A stretch of 64,000 bases of DNA from Corallium rubrum (GCA_964035015.1 CAXIUP010000090.1:239501-303500); one strand, 5' to 3'; positions 13,080-27,535 are shown, numbered from the stretch's first letter. Made by a program: numbers and translations. Notes: a model not told the origin generated them from the sequence alone.

Positions 13080-16000
13080 GCGAATAACTGTTGAACCAGA
13101 TCAGGCCCACTTCTAATTTTTCTTGGGGCAGCAAGAGGATAGAATGAGCTTCATTTTGATATATAGGAAAGCCGGTTAAAATGAAAAGAAGTCACCGAAA
13201 TTTTCCCCCCAAGTGAATGTGGTGATAGCTTCACAGTTTCGGCGTATGCGGATATCTCTTAAACCAGATCTGGGCCACTTCTAGTTTTTCTTGGGCCAGC
13301 AAGACGATAGAATGAGCTTCAATTTGATATATAGGAAAGCTGGTAAAAAGTAGCAGAAGCCATCGAAATTTTTCCCCCAAAGTCTAAGTCGGCAACCACA
13401 ATTATTAAAGATTTTTATTTCCGGCGCGCTGTAGTTGATAGTTTGGGCTTGTCGCTTTAAAAGCGAATAACTCTTGAACCAAATCTGGGCCACTTCTAAT
13501 TCTTTTTGGGCCAGCAAGAGGATAGAATGATCTTCATTTTTTTATATATGAAAGCCGCTTAAAATTAAAAGAAGCCATCGTAATGTTTCCCCCAAAACCA
13601 TTCCGACGAATTAATAATAAAGTATTCTATTTTTAGCGTGCTGTGTAATTATAAACAATATGGGCGTCTCGCTTTAAAGGCGAATAACTGTTGAACCAGA
13701 TCTGGCCCACTTCTAATTTTTCTTGGGCCAGCAAGAGGATAGAATGAGCTTCATTTTGATATATAGGAAAGCCGGTTAAAATGAAAAGAAGTCACCGAAA
13801 TTTTCCCCCCAAATGAATGTGGTGATAGCTTCACAGTTTCGGTGTATGCCGATAACTCTTAAACCAGATCTGGGCCACTTCTAGTTTTTCTTGGGCCAGC
13901 AAGACGATAGAATGAGCATCAATTTGATATATAGGAAAGCTGGTAAAAAGTAGCAGAACCCATCGAAATTTTTCCCCCAAAGTCTAAGTCGGCAACCACA
14001 ATTATTCAAGATTTTTATTTCCGGCGCGCTGTAATTGACAGTTTGGGCTTGTCGCTTCAAAAGCGAATAACTCTTGAACCAAATCTGGGCCACTTCTAAT
14101 TCTTTTCGGGCCAGCAAGAGGATAGCATGATCTTCATTTTTATATATATGAAAGCCGCTTAAAATTAAAAGAAGCCATCGTAATGTTTCCCCCAAGACCA
14201 TCCCGACGAATTAATAATAAAGTATTCTATTTTTAGCGTGCTGTGTAATTATGAGCAATATGGGCGTCTCGCTTTAAAAGCGAATAACTGTTGAACCAGA
14301 TCTGGCCCACTTCTAATTTTTCTTGGGCCAGCAAGAGGATAGAATGAGCTTCATTTTGATATATAGGAAAGCCGGTTAAAATGAAAAGAAGTTACCGAAA
14401 TTTTTCCCCCAAGTGAATGTGGTCATAGCTTCACAGTTTCGGCGTATGCAGATAACTCTTAAACCAGATCTGGCCGGTTCTAGTTTTTCTTGGGCCAGCA
14501 AGACGATAGAATGAGCTTCAATTTGATATATAGGAAAGCTGGTAAAAAGTAGCAGAAGCCATCGAAATTTTTCCCCGAAAGTCTAAGTCGGCAACCACAA
14601 TTATTAAAGATTTTTATTTCCGGCGCGCTGCAATTGACAGTTTGGGCTTGTCGCTTTAAAAGCGAATAACTCTTGAACCAAATCTGGGCCACTTCTAATT
14701 CTTTTTGGGCCAGCAAGAGGATAGAATGATCTTCATTTTTATATATATGAAAGCCGCTTAAAATTAAAAGAAGCCATCGTAATGTTTCCCCCAAGACCAT
14801 CCCGACGAATTAATAATAAAGTATTCTATTTTTAGCGTGCTGTGTAATTATAAACAATATGCGCGTCTCGCTTTAAAAGCGAATAACTGTTGAACCAGAT
14901 CAGGCCCACTTCTAATTTTTCTTGGGGCAGCAAGAGGATAGAATGAGCTTCATTTTGATATATAGGAAAGCCGGTTAAAATGAAAAGAAGTCACCGAAAT
15001 TTTTCCCCCAAGTGAATGTGGTGATAGCTTCACAGTTTCGGCGTATGCGCATATCTCTTAAACCAGATCTGGGCCACTTCTAGTTTTTCTTGGGCCAGCA
15101 AGACGATAGAATGAGCTTCAATTTGATATATAGGAAAGCTGGTAAAAAGTAGCAGAAGCCATCGAAATTTTCCCCCCAAAGTCTAAGTCGGCAACCACAA
15201 TTATTAAAGATTTTTATTTCCGGCGCGCTGTAGTTGATAGTTTGGGCTTGTCGCTTTAAAAGCGAATAACTCTTGAACCAAATCTGGGCCACTTCTAATT
15301 CTTTTTGGGCCAGCAAGAGGATAGAATGATCTTCATTTTTTTATATATGAAAGCCGCTTAAAATTAAAAGAAGCCATCGTAATGTTTCCCCCAAGACCAT
15401 TCCGACGAATTAATAATAAAGTATTCTATTTTTAGCGTGCTGTGTAATTATAAACAATATGGGCGTCTCGCTTTAAAGGCGAATAACTGTTGAACCAGAT
15501 CTGGCCCACTTCTAATTTTTCTTGGGCCAGCAAGAGGATAGAATGAGCTTCATTTTGATATATAGGAAAGCCGGTTAAAATGAAAAGAAGTCACCGAAAT
15601 TTTCCCCCCAAATGAATGTGGTGATAGCTTCACAGTTTCGGTGTATGCAGATAACTCTTAAACCAGATCTGGGCCACTTCTAGTTTTTCTTGGGCCAGCA
15701 AGACGATAGAATGAGCTTCAATTTGATATATAGGAAAGCTGGTAAAAAGTAGCAGAACCCATCGAAATTTTTCCCCCAAAGTCTAAGTCGGCAACCACAA
15801 TTATTCAAGATTTTTATTTCCGGCGCGCTGTAATTGACAGTTTGGGCTTGTCGCTTCAAAAGCGAATAACTCTTGAACCAAATCTGGGCCACTTCTAATT
15901 CTTTTCGGGCCAGCAAGAGGATAGCATGATCTTCATTTTTATATATATGAAAGCCGCTTAAAATTAAAAGAAGCCATCGTAATGTTTCCCCCAAGACCAT

Positions 16001-16640
16001 CCCGACGAATTAATAATAAAGTATTCTATTTTTAGCGTGCTGTGTAATTATGAGCAATATGGGCGTCTCGCTTTAAAAGCGAATAACTGTTGAACCAGAT
16101 CTGGCCCACTTCTAATTTTTCTTGGGCCAGCAAGAGGATAGAATGAGCTTGATTTTGATATATAGGAAAGCCGGTTAAAATGAAAAGAAGTCACCGAAAT
16201 TTTTCCCCCAAGTGAATGTGGTCATAGCTTCACAGTTTCGGCGTATGCAGATAACTCTTAAACCAGATCTGGCCGGTTCTAGTTTTTCTTGGGCCAGCAA
16301 GACGATAGAATGAGCTTCAATTTGATATATAGGAAAGCTGGTAAAAAGTAGCAGAAGCCATCGAAATTTTTCCCCGAAAGTCTAAGTCGGCAACCACAAT
16401 TATTAAAGATTTTTATTTCCGGCGCGCTGCAATTGACAGTTTGGGCTTGTCGCTTTAAAAGCGAATAACTCTTGAACCAAATCTGGGCCACTTCTAATTC
16501 TTTTTGGGCCAGCAAGAGGATAGAATGATCTTCATTTTTATATATATGAAAGCCGCTTAAAATTAAAAGAAGCCATCGTAATGTTTCCCCCAAGACCATC
16601 CCGACGAATTAATAATAAAGTATTCTATTTTTAGCGCGCT
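13080..16640 (-). repeat. Higher-order repeat, 1.8-kb trimer, two copies
   Basis: Rare variants repeat at a 1799-bp offset: TATGAGCAATATGG at about 14250 and 16049, and CTGGCCGGTTCTAG at about 14470 and 16269. Three monomers form the unit. Confidence 0.8.
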
Positions 16641-18839
16641 GTGTAATTATAAACAATATGGGCGTGTCGCTTTAAAGGCGAATAACTGTTGAACCAGATC
16701 TGGGCCACTTCTAATTTTTTTTGCGCCAGCAAGAGGATAGAATGAGCTTCATTTTGATATATAGGAAAGCCGGTTAAAATGAAAAGAAGTCACCGAAATT
16801 TTTCCCACAAGTGAATGTGGTGATAGCTTCACAGTTTCGGCGTATCCAGATAACTCTTAAACCAGATCTGGGCCACTTCTAGTTTTTCTTGGGCCAGCAA
16901 GACGATAGAATGAGCTTCAATTTGATATATAGGAAAGCTGGTAAAAAGTAGCAGAAGCCATCGAAATTTTTCCCCCAAAGTCTAAGTCGGCAACCACAAT
17001 TATTAAAGATTTTTATTTCCGGCGCGCTGTAATTGACAGTTTGGGCTTGTCGCTTTAAAAGCGAATAACTCTTGAACCAAATCTGGGCCACTTCTAATTT
17101 TTCTTGGGCCAGCAAGAAGATAGAATGAGCTTCATTTTGATGTATATGAAAGCCGCTTTAAATTAAAAGAAGCCATCGTAATGTTTCCCCCAAGATCATC
17201 CCGACGAATTAATAATAAAGTATTCTATTTTTAGTGCGCTACAATGTGGCCTTGTCGCTTTAAAAGCGATTAACTCTTGAACCAGATCTGGGCCACTTCT
17301 AATTTTTTTGGGCAGCAAGAGGATAGAATGAGCTTCATTTTGATATATAGGAAAGCCGGTTAAAATGAAAAGAAGTCACCGAAATTTTTCCCCCAAGTGA
17401 ATGTGGTGATAGCTTCACAGTTTCGGCGTATGCAGATAACTCTTAAACCAGATCTGGGCCACTTCTAGTTTTTCTTGTGCCAGAAAGACGATAGAATGAG
17501 CTTCAATCTGATATATAGAAAGCTGGTAAAAAGTAACAGAAGCCATCGAAATTTTTCCCCCAAAGTCTAAGTCGGCAACCACAATTATTAAAGATTTTTA
17601 TTTCCGGCGCGCTGTAATTGACAGTTTGGGCTTGCCGCTTTAAAAGCGAATAACTCTTGAACCAAATCTGGGCTACTTCTAATTCTTTTCGGGCCAGCAA
17701 GAGGATAGAATGATCTTCATTTTTGTATATATGAAAGCCGGTTAAAGTGAAAAGAAGCCATCGTAATGTTTCCCCCAAGACCATCCCGACGAATTAATAA
17801 TAAAGTATTCTATTTTTAGCGCGCTGTGTAATTATAAACAATATGGGCGTCTCACTTTAAAAGCGAATAACTCTTGAACCAGATCTGGGCCACTTCTAGT
17901 TTTTCTTGGGCCAGCAAGACGATAGAATGAGCTTCAATTTGATATATAGGAAAGCTGGTAAAAAGTAACAGAAGCCACCGAAATATTTCCCCCAAAGTCT
18001 AAGTCGGCAACCACAATTATTAAAGATTTTTATTTCCGGCGCGCTGTAATTGACAGTTTGGGCTTGCCGCTTTAAAAGCGAATAACTCTTGAACCAAATC
18101 TGGGCCACTTCTAATTCTTTTTGGGCCAGCAAGAGGATAGAATGATCTTCATTTTTATATATATGAAAGCCGCTTAAAATTAAAAGAAGCCATCGTAATG
18201 TTTCCCCCAAGACCATCCCGACGAATTAATAATAAAGTATTCTATTTTTAGCGTGCTGTCTAATTATAAACAATATGGGCGTCTCGCTTTAAAAGCGAAT
18301 AACTGTTGAACCAGATCAGACCCACTTCTAATTTTTCTTGGGGCAGCAAGAGGATAGAATGACCTTCATTTTGATATATAGGAAAGCCGGTTAAAATGAA
18401 AAGAAGTCACCGAAATTTTTCCCCCAAGTGAATGTGGTGATAGCTTCACAGTTTCGGCGTATGCGGATATCTCTTAAACCAGATCTGGGCCACTTCTAGT
18501 TTTTCTTGGGCCAGCAAGACGATAGAATGAGATTCAATTTGATATATAGGAAAGCTGGTAAAAAGTAGCAGAAGCCATCGAAATTTTTCCCCCAAAGTCT
18601 AAGTCGGCAACCACAATTATTCAAGATTTTTATTTCCGGCGCGCTGTAATTGACATTTTGGGCTTGTCGCTTCAAAAGCGAATAACTCTTGAACCAAATC
18701 TGGGCCACTTCTAATTCTTTTTGGGCCAGCAAGAGGATAGAATGATCTTCATTTTTATATATATGAAAGCCGCTTAAAATTAAAAGAAGCCATTGTAATG
18801 TTTCCCCCAAGACCATCCCGACGAATTAATAATAAAGTA

Positions 18840-21800
18840 TTCTATTTTTAGCGTGCTGTGTAATTATAAACAATATGGGCGTCTCGCTTTAAAAGCGAAT
18901 AACTGTTGAACCAGATCAGGCCCACTTCTAATTTTTCTTGGGGCAGCAAGAGGATAGAATGACCTTCATTTTGATATATAGGAAAGTCGGTTAAAATGAA
19001 AAGAAGTCACCGAAATTTTCCCCCCAAGTGAATGTGGTGATAGCTTCACAGTTTCGGCGTATGCGGATAACTCTTAAACCAGATCTGGGCCACTTCTAGT
19101 TTTTCTTGGGCCAGCAAGACGATAGAATGAGCTTCAATTTGATATATAGGAAAGCTGGTAAAAAGTAGCAGAAGCCATCGAAATTTTTCCCCGAAAGTCT
19201 AAGTCGGCAACCACAATTATTAAAGATTTTTATTTCCGGCGCGCTGCAATTGACAGTTTGGGCTTGTCGCTTTAAAAGCGAATAACTCTTGAACCAAATC
19301 TGGGCCACTTCTAATTCTTTTTGGGCCAGCAAGAGGATAGAATGATCTTCATTTTTATATATATGAAAGCCGCTTAAAATTAAAAGAAGCCATCGTAATG
19401 TTTCCCCCAAGACCATCCCGACGAATTAATAATAAAGTATTCTATTTTTAGCGCGCTGTGTAATTATAAACAATATGGGCGTGTCGCTTTAAAGGCGAAT
19501 AACTATTAAACCAGATCTGGGCCACTTCTAATTTTTTTTGCGCCAGCAAGAGGATAGAATGAGCTTCATTTTGATATATAGGAAAGCCGGTTAAAATGAA
19601 AAGAAGTCACCGAAATTTTTCCCACAAGTGAATGTGGTGATAGCTTCACAGTTTCGGCGTATGCAGATAACTCTTAAACCAGATCTGGGCCATTTCTAGT
19701 TTTTCTTGGGCCAGCAAGACGATAGAATGAGCTTCAATTTGATATATAGGAAAGCTGGTAAAAAGTAGCAGAAGCCATCGAAATTTTCCCCCCAAAGTCT
19801 AAGTCGGCAACCACAATTATTAAAGATTTTTATTTCCGGCGCGCTGTAATTGACAGTTTGGGCTTGTCGCTTTAAAAGCGAATAACTCTTGAACCAAATC
19901 TGGGCCACTTCTAATTTTTCTTGGGCCAGCAAGAAGATAGAATGAGCTTCATTTTGATGTATATGAAAGCCGCTTTAAATTAAAAGAAGCCATCGTAATG
20001 TTTCCCCCAAGATCATCCCGACGAATTAATAATAAAGTATTCTATTTTTAGTGCGCTACAATGTGGCCTTGTCGCTTTAAAAGCGATTAACTCTTGAACC
20101 AGATCTGGGCCACTTCTAATTTTTTTTGGGCAGCAAGAGGATAGAATGAGCTTCATTTTGATATATAGGAAAGCCGGTTAAAATGAAAAGAAGTCACCGA
20201 AATTTTTCCCCCAAGTGAATGTGGTGATAGCTTCACAGTTTCGGCGTATCCGGATATCTCTTAAACCAGATCTGGGCCACTTCTAGTTTTTCTTGGGCCA
20301 GCAAGACGATAGAATGAGCTTCAATTTGATATATAGGAAAGCTGGTAAAAAGTAGCAGAAGCCATCGAAATTTTTCCCCCAAAGTCTAAGTCGGCAACCA
20401 CAATTATTAAAGATTTTTATTTCCGGCGCGCTGTAATTGACAGTTTGGGCTTGTCGCTTTAAAAGCGAATAACTCTTGAACCAAATCTGGGCTACTTCTA
20501 ATTCTTTTCGGGCCAGCAAGAGGATAGAATGATCTTCATTTTTGTATATATGAAAGCCGGTTAAAGTGAAAAGAAGCCATCGTAATGTTTCCCCCAAGAC
20601 CATCCCGACGAATTAATAATAAAGTATTCTATTTTTAGCGCGCTGTGTAATTATAAACAATATGGGCGTCTCACTTTTAAAGCGAATAACTCTTGAACCA
20701 GATCTGGGCCACTTCTAGTTTTTCTTGGGCCAGCAAGACGATAGAATGAGCTTCAATTTGATATATAGGAAAGCTGGTAAAAAGTAACAGAAGCCACCGA
20801 AATATTTCCCCCAAAGTCTAAGTCGGCAACCACAATTATTAAAGATTTTTATTTCCGGCGCGCTGTAATTGACAGTTTGGGCTTGCCGCTTTAAAAGCGA
20901 ATAACTCTTGAACCAAATCTGGGCCACTTCTAATTCTTTTTGGGCCAGCAAGAGGATAGAATGATCTTCATTTTTATATATATGAAAGCCGCTTAAAATT
21001 AAAAGAAGCCATTGTAATGTTTCCCCCAAGACCATCCCGACGAATTAATAATAAAGTATTCTATTTTTAGCGTGCTGTGTAATTATAAACAATATGGGCG
21101 TCTCGCTTTAAAAGCGAATAACTGTTGAACCAGATCAGGCCCACTTCTAATTTTTCTTGGGGCAGCAAGAGGATAGAATGACCTTCATTTTGATATATAG
21201 GAAAGTCGGTTAAAATGAAAAGAAGTCACCGAAATTTTCCCCCCAAGTGAATGTGGTGATAGCTTCACAGTTTCGGCGTATGCGGATAACTCTTAAACCA
21301 GATCTGGGCCACTTCTAGTTTTTCTTGGGCCAGCAAGACGATAGAATGAGCTTCAATTTGATATATAGGAAAGCTGGTAAAAAGTAGCAGAAGCCATCGA
21401 AATTTTTCCCCGAAAGTCTAAGTCGGCAACCACAATTATTAAAGATTTTTATTTCCGGCGCGCTGCAATTGACAGTTTGGGCTTGTCGCTTTAAAAGCGA
21501 ATAACTCTTGAACCAAATCTGGGCCACTTCTAATTCTTTTTGGGCCAGCAAGAGGATAGAATGATCTTCATTTTTATATATATGAAAGCCGCTTAAAATT
21601 AAAAGAAGCCATCGTAATGTTTCCCCCAAGACCATCCCGACGAATTAATAATAAAGTATTCTATTTTTAGCGCGCTGTGTAATTATAAACAATATGGGCG
21701 TGTCGCTTTAAAGGCGAATAACTATTAAACCAGATCTGGGCCACTTCTAATTTTTTTTGCGCCAGCAAGAGGATAGAATGAGCTTCATTTTGATATATAG

Positions 21801-22730
21801 GAAAGCCGGTTAAAATGAAAAGAAGTCACCGAAATTTTTCCCACAAGTGAATGTGGTGATAGCTTCACAGTTTCGGCGTATGCAGATAACTCTTAAACCA
21901 GATCTGGGCCACTTCTAGTTTTTCTTGGGCCAGCAAGACGATAGAATGAGCTTCAATTTGATATATAGGAAAGCTGGTAAAAAGTAGCAGAAGCCATCGA
22001 AATTTTCCCCCCAAAGTCTAAGTCGGCAACCACAATTATTAAAGATTTTTATTTCCGGCGCGCTGTAATTGACAGTTTGGGCTTGTCGCTTTAAAAGCGA
22101 ATAACTCTTGAACCAAATCTGGGCCACTTCTAATTTTTCTTGGGCCAGCAAGAAGATAGAATGAGCTTCATTTTGATGTATATGAAAGCCGCTTTAAATT
22201 AAAAGAAGCCATCGTAATGTTTCCCCCAAGATCATCCCGACGAATTAATAATAAAGTATTCTATTTTTAGTGCGCTACAATGTGGCCTTGTCGCTTTAAA
22301 AGCGATTAACTCTTGAACCAGATCTGGGCCACTTCTAATTTTTTTTGGGCAGCAAGAGGATAGAATGAGCTTCATTTTGATATATAGGAAAGCCGGTTAA
22401 AATGAAAAGAAGTCACCGAAATTTTTCCCCCAAGTGAATGTGGTGATAGCTTCACAGTTTCGGCGTATCCGGATATCTCTTAAACCAGATCTGGGCCACT
22501 TCTAGTTTTTCTTGGGCCAGCAAGACGATAGAATGAGCTTCAATTTGATATATAGGAAAGCTGGTAAAAAGTAGCAGAAGCCATCGAAATTTTTCCCCCA
22601 AAGTCTAAGTCGGCAACCACAATTATTAAAGATTTTTATTTCCGGCGCGCTGTAATTGACAGTTTGGGCTTGTCGCTTTAAAAGCGAATAACTCTTGAAC
22701 CAAATCTGGGCCACTTCTAATTTTTCTTGG
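18840..22730 (-). repeat. Higher-order repeat, 2.219 kb, two copies
   Basis: Monomer starts at 19096, 19696 and 20283 recur at 21315, 21915 and 22502 (offset 2219 each). AACTATTAAACC at about 19501 and 21720, and GGAAAGTCGG at about 18982 and 21201, are shared private variants. Confidence 0.8.
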
Positions 22731-25700
22731 GCCAGCAAGAAGATAGAATGAGCTTCATTTTGATGTATATGAAAGCCGCTTTAAATTAAAAGAAGCCATC
22801 GTAATGTTTCCCCCAAGATCATCCCGACGAATTAATAATAAAGTATTCTATTTTTAGTGCGCTACAATGTGGCCTTGTCGCTTTAAAAGCGATTAACTCT
22901 TGAACCAGATCTGGGCCACTTCTAATTTTTTTTGGGCAGCAAGAGGATAGAATGAGCTTCATTTTGATATATAGGAAAGCCGGTTAAAATGAAAAGAAGT
23001 CACCGAAATTTTTCCCCCAAGTGAATGTGGTGATAGCTTCACAGTTTCGGCGTATGCAGATAACTCTTAAACCAGATCTGGGCCACTTCTAGTTTTTCTT
23101 GTGCCAGAAAGACGATAGAATGAGCTTCAATCTGATATATAGAAAGCTGGTAAAAAGTAACAGAAGCCATCGAAATTTTTCCCCCAAACTCTAAGTCGGC
23201 AACCACAATTATTAAAGATTTTTATTTCCGGCGCGCTGTAATTGACAGTTTGGGCTTGCCGCTTTAAAAGCGAATAACTCTTGAACCAAATCTGGGCTAC
23301 TTCTAATTCTTTTCGGGCCAGCAAGAGGATAGAATGATCTTCATTTTTGTATATATGAAAGCCGGTTAAAGTGAAAAGAAGCCATCGTAATGTTTCCCCC
23401 AAGACCATCCCGACGAATTAATAATAAAGTATTCTATTTTTAGCGCGCTGTGTAATTATAAACAATATGGGCGTCTCACTTTTAAAGCGAATAACTCTTG
23501 AACCAGATCTGGGCCACTTCTAGTTTTTCTTGGGCCAGCAAGACGATAGAATGAGCTTCAATTTGATATATAGGAAAGCTGGTAAAAAGTAACAGAAGCC
23601 ACCGAAATATTTCCCCCAAAGTCTAAGTCGGCAACCACAATTATTAAAGATTTTTATTTCCGGCGCGCTGTAATTGACAGTTTGGGCTTGCCGCTTTAAA
23701 AGCGAATAACTCTTGAACCAAATCTGGGCCACTTCTAATTCTTTTTGGGCCAGCAAGAGGATAGAATGATCTTCATTTTTATATATATGAAAGCCGCTTA
23801 AAATTAAAAGAAGCCATCGTAATGTTTCCCCCAAGACCATCCCGACGAATTAATAATAAAGTATTCTATTTTTAGCGTGCTGTGTAATTATAAACAATAT
23901 GGGCGTCTCGCTTTAAAAGCGAATAACTGTTGAACCAGATCAGGCCCACTTCTAATTTTTCTTGGGGCAGCAAGAGGATAGAATGACCTTCATTTTGATA
24001 TATAGGAAAGTCGGTTAAAATGAAAAGAAGTCACCGAAATTTTTCCCCCAAGTGAATGTGGTGATAGCTTCACAGTTTCGGCGTATGCGGATATCTCTTA
24101 AACCAGATCTGGGCCACTTCTAGTTTTTCTTGGGCCAGCAAGACGATAGAATGAGCTTCAATTTGATATATAGGAAAGCTGGTAAAAAGTAGCAGAAGCC
24201 ATCGAAATTTTTCCCCCAAAGTCTAAGTCGGCAACCACAATTATTAAAGATTTTTATTTCCGGCGCGCTGTAATTGACAGTTTGGGCTTGTCGCTTCAAA
24301 AGCGAATAACTCTTGAACCAAATCTGGGCCACTTCTAATTCTTTTTGGGCCAGCAAGAGGATAGAATGATCTTCATTTTTATATATATGAAAGCCGCTTA
24401 AAATTAAAAGAAGCCATCGTAATGTTTCCCCCAAGACCATCCCGACGAATTAATAATAAAGTATTCTATTTTTAGCGTGCTGTGTAATTATAAACAATAT
24501 GGGCGTCTCGCTTTAAAGGCGAATAACTGTTGAACCAGGTCTGGCCCATTTCTAATTTTTCTTGGGCCAGCAAGAGGATAGAATGAGCTTCATTTTGATA
24601 TATAGGAAAGCCGGTTAAAATGAAAAGAAGTCACCGAAATTTTCCCCCCAAATGAATGTGGTGATAGCTTCACAGTTTCGGTGTATGCAGATAACTCTTA
24701 AACCAGATCTGGGCCACTTCTAGTTTTTCTTGGGCCAGCAAGACGATAGAATGAGCTTCAATTTGATATATAGGAAAGCTGGTAAAAAGTAGCAGAAGCC
24801 ATCGAAATTTTCCCCCCAAAGTCTAAGTCGGCAACCACAATTATTCAAGATTTTTATTTCCGGCGCGCTGTAATTGACAGTTTGGGCTTGTCGCTTCAAA
24901 AGCGAATAACTCTTGAACCAAATCTGGGCCACTTCTAATTCTTTTTGGGCCAGCAAGAGGATAGAATGATCTTCATTTTTATATATATGAAAGCCGCTTA
25001 AAATTAAAAGAAGCCATCGTAATGTTTTCGCCAAGACCATCCCGACGAATTAATAATAAAGTATTCTATTTTTAGCGCGCTGTGTAATTATAAAGAATAT
25101 GGGCTTGTCGCTTTAAAAGCGAATAACTCTTGAACCAGATCTGGGCCACTTCTAATTTTTTTGGGCCAGCAATAGGATAGAATGAGCTTCATTTTGATAT
25201 ATAGGAAAGCCGGTTAAAATGAAAAGAAGTCACCGAAATTTTTCCCCCAAGTGAATGTGGTGATAGCTTCACAGTTTCGGCGTATGCAGATAACTCTTAA
25301 ACCAGATCTGGGCCACTTCTAGTTTTTCTTGGGCCAGCAAGACGATAGAATGAGCTTCAATTTGATATATAGGAAAGCTGGTAAAAAGTAGCAGAAGCCA
25401 TCGAAATTTTTCCCCCAAAGTCTAAGTCGGCAACCACAATTATTAAAGATTTTTATTTCCGGCGCGCTGTAATTGACAGTTTGGGCTTGTCGCTTCAAAA
25501 GCGAATAACTCTTGAACCAAATCTGGGCCACTTCTAATTCTTTTTGGGCCAGCAAGAGGATAGAATGATCTTCATTTTTATATATATGAAAGCCGCTTAA
25601 AATTAAAATAAGCCATCGTAATGTTTCCCCCAAGACCATCCCGACGAATTAATAATAAAGTATTCTATTTTTAGCGTGCTGTGTAATTATAAACAATATG

Positions 25701-27535
25701 GGCGTCTCGCTTTAAAAGCGAATAACTGTTGAACCAGATCTGGCCCACTTCTAATTTTTCTTGGGCCAGCAAGAGGATAGAATGAGCTTCATTTTGATAT
25801 ATAGGAAAGCCGGTTAAAATGAAAAGAAGTCACCGAAATTTTTCCCCCAAGTGAATGTGGTGATAGCTTCACAGTTTCGGCGTATGCAGATAACTCTTAA
25901 ACCAGATCTGGGCCGCTTCTAGTTTTTCCTGGGCCAGCAAGACGATAGAATCAGCTTCAATTTGATATATAGGAAAGCTGGTAAAAAGTAGCAGAAGCCA
26001 TCGAAATTTTTCCCCGAAAGTCTAAGTCGGCAACCACAATTATTAAAGATTTTTATATCCCGCGCGCTGCAATTGACAGTTTGGGCTTGTCGCTTTAAAA
26101 GCGAATAACTCTTGAACCAAATCTGGGCCACTTCTAATTCTTTTTGGGCCAGCAAGAGGATAGAATGATCTTCATTTTTATATATATGAAAGCCGCTTAA
26201 AATTAAAAGAAGCCATCGTAATGTTTCCCCCAAGACCATCCCGACGAATTAATAATAAAGTATTCTATTTTTAGCGCGCTGTGCAATTATAAAAAATATG
26301 GGCGTGTCGCTTTAAAGGCGAATAACTGTTGAACCAGATCTGGGCCACTTCTAATTTTTTTTGGGCCAGCAAGAGGATAGAATGAGCTTCATTTTGATAT
26401 ATAGGAAAGCCGGTTAAAGTGAAAAGAAGTCACCGAAATTTTTCCCACAAGTGAATGTGGTGATAGCTTCACAGTTTCGGCGTATGCGCATAACTCTTAA
26501 ACCAGATCTGGGCCACTTCTAGTTTTTCTTGGGCCAGCAAGACGATAGAATGAGCTTCAATTTGATATATAGGAAAGCTGGTAAAAAGTAACAGAAGCCA
26601 TCGAAATTTTTCCCCCAAAGTCTAAGTCGGCAACCACAATTATTAAAGATTTTTATTTCCGGCGCGCTGTAATTGACAGTTTGGCCTTGTCGCTTTAAAA
26701 GCGATTAACTCTTGAACGAGATCTGGGCCACTTCTAATTTTTTTTGGGCCAGCAAGAGGATAGAATGAGCTTCATTTTGATATATAGGAAAGCCGGTTAA
26801 AATGAAAAGAAGTCACCGAAATTTTTCCCCCAAGTGAATGTGGTGATAGCTTCACAGTTTCGGCGTATGCAGATAACTCTTAAACCAGATCTGGGCCACT
26901 TCTAGTTTTTCTTGTGCCAGCAAGACGATAGAATGAGCTTCAATTTGATATATAGGAAAGCTGGTAAAAAGTAACAGAAGCCATCGAAATTTTTCCCCCA
27001 AAGTCTAAGTCGGCAACCACAATTATTAAAGATTTTTATTTCCGGCGCGCTGTAATTGACAGTTTGGGCTTGTCGCTTTAAAAGCGAATAACTCTTGAAC
27101 CAAATCTGGGCCACTTCTAATTCTTTTTGGGCCAGCAAGAGGATAGAATGATCTTCATTTTTATATATATGAAAGCCGCTTAAAATTAAAAGAAGCCATC
27201 GTAATGTTTCCCCCAAGACCATCCCGACGAATTAATAATAAAGTATTCTATTTTTAGCGTGCTGTGTAATTATAAACAATATGGGCGTCTCGCTTTAAAA
27301 GCGAATAACTGTTGAACCAGGTCTGGCCCACTTCTAATTTTTCTTGGGCCAGCAAGAGGATAGAATGAGCTTCATTTTGTTATATAGGAAAGCCGGTTAA
27401 AACGAAAAGAAGTCACCGAAATTTTTCCCCCAAAACCGAAGAGCGAGTAGTTTCTAGTAAATCGTTATTTTTGCCATCATAAATTCTTCATACAAACGCC
27501 GTTAATCTTGGGTCAGATAGGTGGAATAATAAGCG

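Larger units (their letters stand above)
1676..27433 (-). repeat. Main satellite array, 600-bp monomers of three subrepeats
   Basis: Roughly 43 tandem monomers. In the clean monomer at 4795-5394 the period is exactly 600 bp and splits into three subrepeats starting at 4795 (215 bp), 5010 (217 bp) and 5227 (168 bp). Each begins with a shared ~119-bp core (AACCARATCTGGG...TTTCCCCCAA) followed by its own spacer. The spacer of the 168-bp subrepeat holds GTGAATGTGGTGATAGC; the two longer spacers hold TCGCTTTAAAAGCGA. Start-to-start distances are mostly 599-600 bp, with 432-bp versions lacking the 168-bp subrepeat (for example 8336 to 8768 and 17784 to 18216). A 106-codon minus-strand frame recurs in most monomers. 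The match stops at 27433. Known satellites evolve this way by unequal exchange; a centromeric or heterochromatic role is inference. Confidence 0.95.

Noticed and set aside
110..27222. Dozens of 78-106-codon frames in the satellite as a gene family
   Set aside because: They follow the repeat period exactly, cross subrepeat borders, have no recognised domain, and their differences look unselected. Kept only as a finding.
1..27433. CRISPR-like array
   Set aside because: Repeats are 600 bp with no short repeat/unique spacer alternation, in a eukaryotic context.
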